Assembly: GCA_008802785.1 (NCBI GenBank)
Contig: VUYT01000006.1
Location: forward strand, 558,001 to 622,000
DNA: 64,000 nucleotides
From: Symmetrospora coprosmae
Taxonomy: Eukaryota > Basidiomycota > Cystobasidiomycetes > Symmetrosporaceae
Reading direction: 5' to 3'
Below, piece by piece: positions 22,801 through 33,060 of the stretch (position 1 is the stretch's first letter; each line of letters opens with the position of its first letter). Both the position numbers and the translations under genes were made by a program. Below the pieces are notes generated by a model. The model did not search any database. It saw only the letters and a program-made list of their open reading frames with translations, and was not told where the DNA came from.

Positions 22801-23411
22801 GCGACTCTCGCTCAATATCGGCGATGTAGCCCTGCCGCTCCTGCTCTTCCTCTGTAGGTTCGTCGTCCTCGTCGCTGTCGAAGACGTCCTCTGCCTCGTC
22901 GGGCTTCGCTGTCGACGGTGGCTTACTGCTGGCGTTGCTCGCTGTCCGCACCCTCTGCGTGCGAGGCTGTGACGTCCCTGCCGCGGACGCGGCCTCGCTG
23001 TTGCGCCTGCTCGATGCGACGCTGCTCTTGCCCGAGCGGGACTTGCTCGTCCCCGCTGCCGTCGTCGCTGCTGACTGGCGCCGCTGTCGTATCCGTCTGC
23101 GCCATGCACGTTCTCGCGTGCGCTCGTCCAGCGCGTTCCACGCCGCCTCGAGCCGGTCATTCTCGTCGTCGTGGAAGGAGCGCCATACGGATGGAGGCGC
23201 CGATGCGTCTGCTTTCGTCGACTGTGCCAGTGGGATGCTCGTCAGGTCGTCCAGCTCGGGTCCGCCTGCATGTCGACATCGACGACGACGACGACGACGT
23301 CATCAGCACGCTGGACTGCGCAACTGGGAAGCTGACGCGCGCACCGTGCAGCCAGCGGCAGACCAGCGGAGGACGAGGAGCAGACGCTGCTTCATCCATA
23401 TCCATTGCCAT
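19852..23411 (-). CDS. DDHD-domain phospholipase (PA-PLA1 family)
   Basis: Members are intracellular phospholipase A1-like lipases acting on phosphatidic acid and related lipids. About nine exons join in frame. N-terminal landmarks are WLHGGPELDD across the first intron, then VWRSFHDDENDRLE and SLYPAFWKGARIGIQRATWF. A Lys/Ala-rich insert and a low-complexity stretch precede LVLVIHGIGQK. After it come AINSLRKLCNK, MVATVIRDANRIYRLFRHRNP, the nucleophile region SLIAHSLGTALATDIL, FFLGSPVGYMVR, and the DDHD domain ending IDFYLSGEGFSQYWDMILSH...YWHDLRLATF. The last exon adds a Lys/Glu-rich tail ending AIKKKT. The nucleophile elbow reads A-H-S-L-G instead of the usual G-H-S-L-G, split by an intron. 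The start at 23411 allows MAMDMDEAAS. Confidence 0.88.
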
Positions 23412-23558
23412 GTCCCTATTGGAGAGGATCCAAGGGTGGATCTGGCCATGGACGCGACTGGTTTCCCGTTCTCTCTCTCACTCTGGCTTCCTCGAGATCT
23501 CATCTTCGTCGAGATAGAGAGACCATACGGACACATGCAGACTCTCCTCCCCTTCGAC
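23412..23558. promoter_or_regulatory. Compact divergent promoter, DDHD lipase / fructosamine kinase
   Basis: Only 147 bp separate the two start codons (123 bp if the kinase starts at its upstream ATG at 23535). Both promoters must fit here or overlap the first exons. Confidence 0.4.
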
Positions 23559-24896
23559 ATGCCTGCTGGACGCGCTGACCACCATCTCCTGCTCGACGCG
23601 GCTGTCCGGGCTGGCCTGGCATCCACCGTCAAAGAGCTGGATCTGCGAGGAGAACGGCTCGCAAACACCGCTACGGGTGCGCAATTCATCGCCAAGATAG
23701 GCGGCGCACAGGTCTACGGCGAGGGACTGGGCCTCGAGCGGATGCAGCAGGCCTGTCCGGGCATTGCGCCCAAGCTCCGTGTACTGGAACAGCTCGACGA
23801 GCCCGAGGGCGATCCAAGGACACTCTTCATCTCCGACTATGAGGAGCGAGGCAGCGCGTCCAGTGATGCACGTAGCACACTTGCGGAAAGACTCGCGGGC
23901 GAGCTGCACAACCCGGACAACCCCGCCTACAAGGACATTGAACGCTTTGGGTTTGACGTGACCACTCAGTGCGGCCAGCGAAAGTCTGCGCACTCGATAT
24001 CGCACAGACCCTGTTGACGCACGATACCATGAACGTAGCTGCGGCGTTACGCCCCAAGACAACACTTGGGAGTGAGTCGGCCGCAAGCTCGCGCTCCAGG
24101 GCAGCACGGGGGACCCCGCCCGCACAGGAACAGATGCGATGTCGCACGAACACACACAGAGACGACTGGATGGTCTTCTACCGCGACCGCCGGCTCGGCT
24201 TTCTCCTCGAGCGCATCGCAGCCCGGCGGCCCGGTTCAAGCTCATCGGAGATCCTCTCGCTCGGTCAGGAGGTGCGGGAGCGCGTCTGCCCCGCCCTGCT
24301 CGGCATGGGCAGGATGGACCCGTCTCCCCGGCCCGTCCTGCTGCATGGCGACCTCTGGAGCGGGAATGTCGCACAGCGCCGCTCGAGATCGAGATCGGGA
24401 GAGCCAGTCATCTTTGACGGGTCCGTGTATTACGGCCACGGAGAGGCGGACTTTGGCATCAGTCAGATGTTCAGTAGTCAGTGGGATCCACCGGGCCGGT
24501 CCAGCGAGGCTAGTGCATCGCCGACTGACGATCCGAGTGCCATCAGCCTTTAGTAGCGATCTCTACAACGCGTATCACCGCATCCGCCCGAAGAGCCAGC
24601 CGCAACACGACCAGCGGATGAAGCTGTACGAGCTGTATCACCACCTGAATCATTACTGGTGAGCCTGCGCGCCTCTTCGAGATTATATCTTGGCAGGTCA
24701 TTGGCTGAAGACTTGAGGGCCGATGACGCTGTCGTTTAGCATGTTTGGCGTGCGTTATCCATCGTGGAGGCGTAATACTGCTTGACTGATTTGACCATCA
24801 CTCTCTCCCTCCTCCGTTTAGTCCGGATATGCTGCGGGAGCGATTAGAATCATGAAGGCTTTGCTGAGCTGGGAGGCATCCCTCAAGCCAACCTAG
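23559..24896 (+). CDS. Fructosamine/ketosamine-3-kinase family protein
   Basis: Family members phosphorylate ketoamines on glycated proteins, which then detach (deglycation). Six exons (23559-23968, 24039-24071, 24160-24473, 24547-24658, 24740-24749, 24822-24896) give 317 residues, close to the usual 300. Landmarks are the N-lobe QFIAKIGG, the ERFGFDVTT box, the PQDNTWEDDW block completed by splicing, DDWMVFYRDRRLGFLLER, the catalytic loop HGDLWSGN, and the metal-binding IFDGSVYYGHGEADFG followed by DLYNAYHRIRPK. The family motif after the loop usually reads D-P; here it is D-G. A 10-nt micro-exon is needed to join the C-terminal helix. An alternative in-frame ATG at 23535 would add eight residues. 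Confidence 0.88.
24740..24749 (+). other. 10-nt micro-exon of the fructosamine-kinase gene
   Basis: The bases CATGTTTGGC sit between TCGTTTAG and GTGCGTTATC. Included, they give C-M-F-G followed by SGYAAGAIRIMKAL, matching the C-terminal helix of the family; excluded, the frame is lost. Confidence 0.75.
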
Positions 24897-25148
24897 TATT
24901 ATGCGCGGGGTGTCAGTGCGGAAGACGGCGCACCATTGCCTACTTCGGAGGGTATCCATGTAGCAATTAGCCATACTATCAGAGTGAGCGGCGCGAAGTG
25001 CCTCAAGACATTGCATCGGCATTGAAGCGGCGAAGTGCGTGGCAGTGTGGCTCGCAATTTGCGAGCGGACGCTCTGTGTGCGAGTGTGCGAAGTGCAGGG
25101 TTGCAGATGTAGGGATACAACGGAACTCAATCACGCTGCATGGCCCGT
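24897..25148. other. Convergent intergenic spacer
   Basis: The spacer lies between the 3' ends of the fructosamine-kinase and RPL9 genes. Nothing further is recognised. Confidence 0.4.
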
Positions 25149-26831
25149 CTACTCCTCGTCGTTGACGATGTTCGCCTTCTCCGAGACCTGCAGGCGAGCA
25201 ATCAGCAAGCCGAGCGGGGGGGGGGAGACCGGGTCAGCCACGCGCGCTCGAGTGCAGCCAAGGTGGCGAGAGCAGATCAAGAGAAAGGGCAAGGACGCAC
25301 GTAGATACCGTCGAGGAACTTTCGGATATCCTTGTTCCTGACGAGGCACGCGCCGTGGATGGACGCTGCGCTCTGCGACACGTTCTGGATGTCGCTGCCC
25401 TCAACCCAGTACTCGTCCTTGGCACCCTTTGCGTCCGTGACGGTGACACCCTCGAGCATGTGGACGTGGCGTGCGAGCTGCGCGAAGTGTATAAGCGGGT
25501 GGAGTCAGCCTTTCGTCCGAAGTACCGCGAGTGCGTACGAGCGGCGAGCTGAGCGAGAGCGAGCGAGCGACGGCGAGCTTGCGATGGCGATCTTGTGGAG
25601 TCGTGGGCTGCGAAAGTGGCTGAGGTCAGGGCTGGGTGAAATGACGAGTGCCCGACAGGCGGAGTGACCCGTTGGCCGGCGTTTGCGATGACGGCGTCGG
25701 CAAGAATTGGTTTGCCCGACGTCCCCGCTACGGGTGATTGGAGGTGGCAGCAGGCGGAGATTCGCGGTTCCTTGCTAATAGGACAGTCGACTGCTGCATC
25801 CTTCTCTGCCTGTTGCGCCTCAGTACTAATTGCTACGGAGGCGTCATTTGGGCGTGCCGATGCACGGGCGGTGGCGGCTCTCGGCGGTTGGACAGTCGCC
25901 GGCACGTACAGCTCCGCCGCGTGTTGTCCTTGTTGGTTGGTGTCTGCACTCGCCGTCGCTAACTCTCGCTCGCACGCACGCTCGCTCTCTCTAGCTCGCC
26001 TGCTGCTGCTAGCAGATTTATGGTGCCTCACCTTCTCTCCCAAGAAGTTGCGGATCTCGACGCTCTTTCCGCCGTCGTTGATGATGATGTTGACTGGGAA
26101 ATGGGCGTAGACGGCCTTCATCTTGTACCGGAATCCCTTTGTGACGCCGGTGATCATGTTTTCGATGAGCGACTTGACGGTGCGCAGGCACGCAACGTGC
26201 TTGCGCCCGCCGTGCCAGACGACGAGCGAGACCTTCTTGCTGCGGCCCTCGGCTTTTGGGTTGACCATGCGCAGGTCCATGTTGATGTGCTGGACGCTCT
26301 GTGGAGGATGGGAAGGAGGAGCAGCGGTCGTCAGAACCTGCCTGATCTGCTCGGGGGTGCGTGCTACGATTTTGGCTGCATTCGCGACAGGCGTGGATGC
26401 GGGAGCTGCGGGTGATGCAGCAGGAGGTGGGACAGGCTGCCGTCTCGGCGAATAGCCTGTATCGACGCAGCACCTATCTCTCCCACGCTGCCCATCCTTC
26501 GATGCCAAACTCATCCCGTGCTGTCTGTCCTGCAGGTTCCGGCCGGCCAGCCAGCAGCGGTTCTGCAGCTGCTGCTCGAGCGAGCAGCAATGGCCGGCCG
26601 GACAGCTGCAGGACCAGCTGGGACAGCAGCAGCAGAGCATCCTCCTTCTCCTGCAGCTGTGTGACTGCTCAATCCTCCGCCCGTGCCGCCTGTCTAGATG
26701 TCGCTTTGCCGTCTTGAACCAACCTTCTTGAGCGTGCCTCTGGGCCCAGTGACGGTGATTGCCCTGGCCTTGATGTCGACCGTGACCCCCTCGGGGATGA
26801 TGACCTCCTCTCCCTTGGAAATGTCCTTCAT
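25149..26831 (-). CDS. RPL9: 60S ribosomal protein L9 (uL6)
   Basis: uL6 is a core protein of the large ribosomal subunit. Four exons (26831-26724, 26298-26032, 25477-25301, 25187-25149) give 196 residues, against about 191 in yeast. It starts [18 protein letters not shown], continues with [36 protein letters not shown] and [14 protein letters not shown], and ends [12 protein letters not shown]. The sequence is strongly conserved and clearly functional. Introns 1 (425 nt) and 2 (554 nt) are the longest I found in the window, where 45-100 nt is normal. Long introns in ribosomal protein genes often carry small nucleolar RNAs, but I found no convincing C/D or H/ACA boxes. Intron 3 holds a run of ten G on the plus strand near 25214. 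Confidence 0.96.
26529..26612 (-). repeat. 84-nt inverted repeat inside RPL9 intron 1
   Basis: The outer arms, CCTGCAGGTTCCGGCCGGCCA and its near-complement ending in GCTGCAGG, pair over about 20 bases with one small bulge. They enclose an inner GCTGCTCGAGCGAGCAGC palindrome. The transcript would fold into a long GC-rich hairpin. Confidence 0.75.
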
Positions 26832-27423
26832 TGCTGCGTGGTGTGGTCGGGTCGGTGGTGGATGGGGCTGCTCGTCTCGTCTCGTCCGGTCAGATGCGGC
26901 CAGGCCAGGCGAAGTCCCCCTGCGTTTCCCTGGGCTCGAGGTCGATCGGGTTTTCGGCGGCTAGGGGGAAAAGAGGGAAGGCGGCCAGAGGAGCAGGAGC
27001 AATGCACGGACATATATAGAGGGTCGCGCAAGAGCTGTAACAGTATGTGCTGCATGGGAGTAGCAACCATACACACAGTAGATAGACAGCTATTCCCTCC
27101 CTCTCTCTCTTCCTGGCTCGACTTTGAGTGATAGCAGCTTCGCGCCTTCCCTGCCGAGGCGGCAGAGGACATGCTTGCGGGCAGCGCATTCACCAGATAG
27201 AAACAATCGCCAGCACCGAGCTGCATGCAGACTGACACGGCACACGCTTCCACACCCGCGCTGACCTGGCATGTACTGGAAAGAATCGTCATCATTGCAT
27301 TGCAAGCATATCGTCACTTGGGGCACCTCGCGCAAACTCTACCAAAGATATGAAATTCGTCCACATGCACAAGCAGCCATAACGTCTTTCCTCCTCCTAC
27401 GACTTAAGCACTCGCCAATTGGC
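26832..27423. other. Intergenic region upstream of RPL9
   Basis: It contains the RPL9 promoter (minus strand), with a TATATA-like stretch near 27012. No gene is seen. Confidence 0.4.
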
Positions 27424-29543
27424 CTACATCTCCGGGTCGTACCTCTCGAGCAGCGGCAGCTCGGCCTCGTACGCCGCCTTGACGGCCTCTGCGAGTCGGG
27501 GCGTCCTGGGCTTGATGTCGACCTCGAACGGCAGGGGGGCAGCGAGGGTGCCGCGCTGGACGTAGGCCGCCCAGGACGTGTCGAGCTTCTTGCCAGGCAG
27601 CTGGGTGAATGTAAAGGCGTGCAGGAGCTTGGGAACCACGACGGCCAGCTCGGCGTCGGCGAACTGCAGGCCAGGGCAGATGCGCCGCCCCGCCCCGAAT
27701 GTGTACGTGTGTCGCCAGTATGGAGCGTCAGTCCCCGCCTTAAGCCCAAACTCGTGAGAGAGGTAGCGCTCGGGCTTGAAGAGCTCCGGGCTGTCGTAAA
27801 AGATCGGATCGTGCATGATGCCCCTGGGGAAGAGCGACGTCTCGGAGTCAGCCGCCGTCGTCGACTTCCCGACAGAAAAAAAGAGTCCGCCGCGGACGCA
27901 CCAAGTGTTGCCGACAATGTAGCTGCCAGCCGGGATCCTGTAGCCCTTGTAGTACTCGTCCTTGGTCGCAACGTGCGGACTGCCACCTGCGGACGGACAA
28001 TCGACCGATACAACCGACAGGTTTAGTCAGAGGACATACCCCAAGTCAACATAGGAACGAAACACACCAGGAGCGGTCGGGCGCCATCGCATGACCTCCT
28101 TGATGAAGGCCTTGACATAGGGGAGCTGCTCGACATCGGCGTACTCCGGCAGGCGGTCCTGTCCAACAACGCGGTCGAGCTCCTCTTGAGCCTTTGCGAC
28201 CTTGTCCGGATGCGTAGCCGCAGCAAGGGTGAGGGTGAGGAGAGTGTTGGCTCTGCGGACGGTCACAGTACACGACCAGGTCAGTCACTGCCTGAGGACA
28301 GGGATCATGGGTCGATGCTCACGCAGTGGACGACGCGCCAGACAGCATGATGCCCGCCTGCCACGAGAGCATGTCCTCGTCGAGGTCGTCCGTGTTCTGC
28401 GTGATAATGTCCTCGAGCCAGCTGCCCTCCTTGCTGCGCAGTCCGGCGTCCGTGCGCGCCTTTACGACAGAGTACTGCTTCCAGAAGAACTCGTCCGTCT
28501 CGGTTTTGAGGCGCAGCGCGTCCTTCTTGACGACATTCCAAGGGCCGGGGAGATACTTGATGATGGGAACCATGTCAAACATCGGCACGGCACCGACCTC
28601 GAGCAGCTCTGTAATACATCAATGAATGTCAGCGTGAGCAGATTCGGCTGCATTGCACTAACTGAAGCAGCGGAGATCACGCACTGAGGAAGTCCTCGTC
28701 GAGCCTGTAGAACTCCATCGCGCTGAACCCGGTCTTGTCAACACCGCGGAAGGTGGGTGCGCGCTTGCCGTAGCTGACGCATGTGGCGACCGAGCACGAG
28801 TAACGCTGCAGCTCCTCGTAGAAGTCCTTGGGATCCTTGAGTAGATTGTACACCGTCGCGACAGCCTCGGCGTGCTGAATGGGCAGGTGCTTTGAGATGA
28901 CTGTAGGCGCAAGCGTGCGGAACCAGAGGCGGCGCAGGGTGGCGTTCTTCTTGCCGTTCGTCAAGACAATGTGCTTGCCTGGGGGCGCGCGGCGCCAGGA
29001 CAGCCTCAGCGGATGAGGCTTAGTCTCGCCGGTACAGGCTCGCGCGACTCACCTTGGGCAATGTGGCCGTCTAGGATGTAGGTGTCGGGTCGGTCTGCGG
29101 CGGGTGAAGCTGGGTCAGACGGTACGTCCGCGCACGGCCTGAGCAGCACACTCACCGTTGAAAGAGGCGCTCCTCTGGTCAAGAAGGTCGTAGGTGGCTT
29201 TTGCCGAGTTGACGACGATCATGGTCTGGTACCAGTGACGGAGACGGGTCAGCCGTCCGCTCCGCCTGGCGTGCATGACCGAGATAATTATGCCCACCTT
29301 GTTGAAGATCTTCAGTGCGATGAGCTCGCTGTTGTGCTCTCTCGCGAGCTTGTCGTAGTAGACGTGCTTGTCCTGGGGCACGGTCGGGATGAGGTGTGCA
29401 TTGCCGAGCAGAGGGATGGTCTTGGGCCCAGGTGGTAGGCCCTTGCTGCGGGAGCCGAGCGAGAGGAACCTGTAGAGGAGCCACGCCAGGACGAGAGTGG
29501 GGAGTGCGAGCTGAGTAGAGGGGAGCGAGATGGACTGGCCCAT
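27424..29543 (-). CDS. Cytochrome P450 monooxygenase
   Basis: This is a haem-thiolate oxygenase, likely anchored in the ER by the N-terminal segment LALPTLVLAWLLYRFLSL (about residues 11-28), followed by the proline hinge LPPGPKTIPLLGN. At least seven exons are joined (first ones 29543-29298, 29225-29156 and 29094-29053). Landmarks are the C-helix ATLRRLWFR, the I-helix LSGASSTAANTLL rebuilt across an intron, the ExxR motif KEVMRWRP, the FKPERYL region, and the haem loop FGAGRRICPG with its Cys ligand. Total length is about 560 residues. The I-helix lacks the usual acidic-Thr-Thr triad and has S-S-T instead. The substrate and CYP family cannot be assigned; no biosynthetic cluster surrounds it. 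Confidence 0.92.
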
Positions 29544-30966
29544 GGTGTTCGCAGGGTGGTCCCTGCTGTGAGAGTATGGTGCGATGAGCAGGCCAAGCGG
29601 AGCAGAGGGGAAAGCAAGATAGGAGGAGCCGCCGCCAGACACGCAGCTGACGATTGGACAGGGCAGAAGAGAAGGGGAGAGGTAAATGCAGAGGCAGGAA
29701 GTGCAGACCTTGCTCCGGCCGCTTCACGCCTGAGCTCTTCAAGGGGGAAGTTGCGAGTGGACCCTCCGAATTCCTCGACCACCAATGCGCACTTTGCGAA
29801 TGCCGAGCGCAGCTGCGGAAGGAGGTCAATGTCACTGACACTAACAGCATATTGTCCGTCGTCAAGGCAACCCCAGGTAGCTCGCGCTTCTTCGTGGTCG
29901 AGTGCGGTCAGTCAAAGGGGGCGGAGGAGGAGGGCCGGACGGACGCGACGGGTCGGGTCGGATCGGGACAGCAACTGCAGAATCACGAATAGGCACTCTG
30001 GATGGCGCTAAAGTGTACGGTCACAGATGAGGGATGTGATGGATGGCGTCCGTCGACGGTATCGTGTTGTGTCGGTTGGCCCGAAGTTGTCCCATCATGC
30101 ACCGCATGCTTGACCTCTCCGTCCCCAAAAGTCATGTCAACCGCGGACATCCGCCCTTCCGACTTAGCGCACCGTCAGGTCAGAAGGAGTCGCGCTTATA
30201 TTATCACGGAGCACTGCCAGAGCTGCTCCGTCCTGACGTCTGCGGGTCGGCGGACACCTTGTCGATTCGGCGTCGCCTCGCATTGCGGAATGTTGGGACT
30301 AACTGCCCGTGTGCGCGCGCCTTGTTTCGCTATGAGCAGCCTTACGCGGCACGTCTCTGCCGGCTGAGCGGATGCTGCATACTCGCTCATTATAATAGGA
30401 CTTCCAGCATCTGCATGTCGGTGAAAGCAGGAAAGCCCGCCAGGTGAATGTGTGCCTGAGTGGCAAAAAGCGTGGTGTCTCCAGGCTCCTCCAGCCGGAG
30501 AAGGCACACTCGAGGCTTGCATTCGCTCCGAAATGTCGAAAGTGCACATCTGACCGAAGCAATGCAGGATGTAGAGCCTGTGGACTTGATGTCCGTCCGC
30601 AGAGAAGTGCCTGACTCACATTCTTCATCGCTTCAAGCTTCCGAGATGCCGGGCCGGGCCTCCTGGGCCGCCTTCACAGCAAAGGGGTCCGTAAACATCG
30701 ACAGGAAAGCTCGCCCAATTCTCCTCTCCTCTGCTTTGTTCTGACCCGCCTTGCAACGCCTCGCCTGTTGCCTGCTCCTTGCACAAGGTTTCTCTCCAGA
30801 ACTGCTCCTCACACCACATCCTGCGCTCTCACCCCGACTTCCGCTCGCTCACACCCTATCTGGACGACTGCGCCCTCAATCTCATACCGGATCCCTCTTC
30901 GAACTGCCTGCCGCAGGCTCGTCCCTCGTCCCACCCAGTCCTCTTCCGCTCACTCAGCCGCACGAC
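29544..30966. other. Long divergent intergenic region
   Basis: About 1.4 kb lie between the start codons of the P450 (minus) and the DUF6534 gene (plus). Several open frames exist, but none shows family features or splice logic that I trust. Confidence 0.4.
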
Positions 30967-30969
30967 ATG
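30967..30969 (+). other. Start-codon-only coding exon of the DUF6534 gene
   Basis: ATG is followed directly by GTGAGC. The next usable exon begins at 31035 after CTGACCTCCACGCGGCAG. Continuing unspliced gives a stop after eight codons. An alternative is an upstream in-frame ATG at 30768, which would add an unusual basic N terminus. Confidence 0.6.
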
Positions 30970-32723
30970 GTGAGCCTGCAAGCACCTGCGTAGAGTGCAC
31001 GTCCGAGGCCCCGCTGCTGACCTCCACGCGGCAGGCCTTGCTGGACGAGATCATTGGTGCGCTCGTCATTGGAGCATGGTCAGTCCCACTTGCTGCCTCA
31101 GGCATTCGCGCACGACTTGCTCACTCTCGCTACTCCCTTCCACCAGGATCAACTGCTTCCTCTATGCCCTGGAACTCGTCTGCTTCTGGCAGTACGTCAA
31201 CAAGCCGAACCGAGACCAGTGAGGACCTCCTGATATTCAAGCCCTGCTGTCAGCATCGGCTCACTATCTTGCTCTTGCCTTCGCCCACAGCCTCTTCCTC
31301 AAGATCACCCTCGTCTTCATGCTCCTGCTCGACACGTCCAACACCATTCTGCAGTGCATGACCGTGTACAGAATGACCGTTGATCACTTCGGAGACATGG
31401 CGTACCTGGCTCAGGGCACCGTCTTCTTCGCCCTCCAGTGTGCCCTGCCATCGTCCACGGCGTGACTCCCTTTCTCTGATTGTATCCAGCTATCATCCAT
31501 GCCAGCAGGATCAGCTGATCTGAGACTGTTCCCGCAGCCTCATCTGCCAGCTCTTCCTCGTCTGGCGCTTCTGGAAGGTCAGCGGCAATCACGCAGCCGC
31601 GGCGTTCCCCTGCCTCGCCCCTCTCGGAGCTGTGAGTGCATTGTCTGGAAACCCAGATTCAACGGTCAGCCCGCAGCTTACACACCTCTGTGTGCCCTAC
31701 CGGCAGTGGATCTCCGCCATCTATGCGACAGTTGCGCTGGTCGTGTACACGTCGCTCGAGGACCGGCTCCGTGTCGTCCAGATTGGCTCGGCGTGGCTCT
31801 CGCTCGAGGCTGCTTCGGACATCCTGATCGCCGCTGCGCTCGTCATCGTCCTCGCCCGCTACAAGCGCAAGACCAACTTCACCCAGACTAAAGGGCTGCT
31901 CGTCAAGCTCATGCTCGACGCTACTCGGACCGGATCAATCACGGCTTCCATCGCGTTCGGCATGCTGTTGGCCTTTTTATTCAGCAAGACTACCAATATC
32001 AACACTGGTGAGCGTCGCCAGACAAGCGAGGAGTGACTGCGTCCGTCTGACTCACTTGTCATCCCGCAGGCTTCAGCTACATCCTTGGTCGAGCATATGC
32101 TTTGACTCTTATGGCTAAGTGAGTATGATCGTCAGGGTCCTATACAGTTGCGCTGACAACGCGCACGCCCACGCCCACTCCATCCTCGCCGCAGCCTGCT
32201 TTCGAGACCGAGCTCGGAGACACGATCACCCACCGGCTTCGCTTCGTCCGAGGAGGGGCACGCGGGCTCTCGCAGCGGTGCTCGATCTGGTCGCTTCGGC
32301 GGACACGCGGTTGGCCACTTCAAAGTCGGCGACGGCAATGCCACCTCACCTGGCAGCTCGCCCGCTTTGCGCAACGGGCAGTTCGAGAACCGGGTCGATG
32401 TGCGTCTCACGCTCCGCAATGTCGGTGTAGCTGGGCTTCAGGCTGATGCTGGCTTCGTGTGTCCGCTCCAAAAGGTCGCCCACGAGGTCACGGTCCACAT
32501 CTCCGACGCCGAGGATGGCGACATTGTCGATGAAAAGGGCGACTACAGCCACACTTCGAGCCAGACTGGCGGCCTTCACACTGCAGCAACCCGAAGAGAC
32601 TCGTCGGGCGACGTGTACGAGCTGGCCCGGATCCCTCCGGCGGGAGCGGGAGGCACGGCCCAGCCTGTCATTGTTGTCGGCTCGGTCATGCCGAGTAAGG
32701 AGCAGGTCAGGGGCGACTGGTGA
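30967..32723 (+). CDS. DUF6534-type seven-helix membrane protein
   Basis: Function unknown; the family is common in basidiomycetes and is predicted to be an integral membrane protein. The coding region seems to begin with an exon holding only ATG (30967-30969) followed by a 65-nt intron with a CTGAC branch site. Exons then follow from 31035, 31147, 31291, 31538 and 31707, with two more to the stop at 32723, about 415 residues. Helices are visible in IIGALVIGAW, LYALELVCFWQYV, ITLVFMLLLDTSN, VTVFFALHLICQLFLVW-like, ISAIYATVALVVY, ILIAAALVIVLARYK and IAFGMLLAFLF. The C-terminal signature FSYILGRAYALTLMANLLSR is typical. The last 200 residues are a soluble Ser/Gly-rich tail. Confidence 0.82.
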
Positions 32724-33060
32724 GCTTCTGGCTGTCATTCGCTCTGACACAGCGACGTTGCCATCATGCGCCTCCTATATATCTCGGCCCGGTCGTGCGA
32801 TCTTCTCACCGCGCTTTCTTGTTCATGGGTCACAGGGGAAGCGGGCGCTTGTACGAGTAGATGCTCAACACATTCATTCAGCTGCTTCTTGTGCGTGCTC
32901 TTTTGGTCAAATGAGATGATGCAAGATCTTTCATTGCGCTTGCGATGAGCGGCCGCCATCCGAAGGTCGTGGATCCGAGCGCTCTTCCGCATCTGCGCTC
33001 GTCGCCGTCTTGCTAACTGACTCGCGGACATGAGGCTTCTCCTCGCGACGACGCATCGTA
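32724..33060. other. Intergenic spacer
   Basis: No gene or RNA is recognised between the DUF6534 gene and the next plus-strand gene. Confidence 0.4.

Noticed and set aside
22935-23558. Upstream extension of the fructosamine-kinase frame toward 22935
   Set aside because: The extension overlaps the N-terminal exons of the DDHD lipase on the other strand and has no family similarity; the family start fits 23559 or 23535.
25485-26031. Possible C/D-box snoRNA in RPL9 intron 2 (AATGACG ... CTGAGG)
   Set aside because: The C box is poor, terminal stem pairing is not convincing, and no guide complementarity could be tested.
27424-32723. Secondary-metabolite cluster around the P450
   Set aside because: Neighbours are a ribosomal protein and a DUF6534 protein; no backbone synthase or tailoring partners are present.
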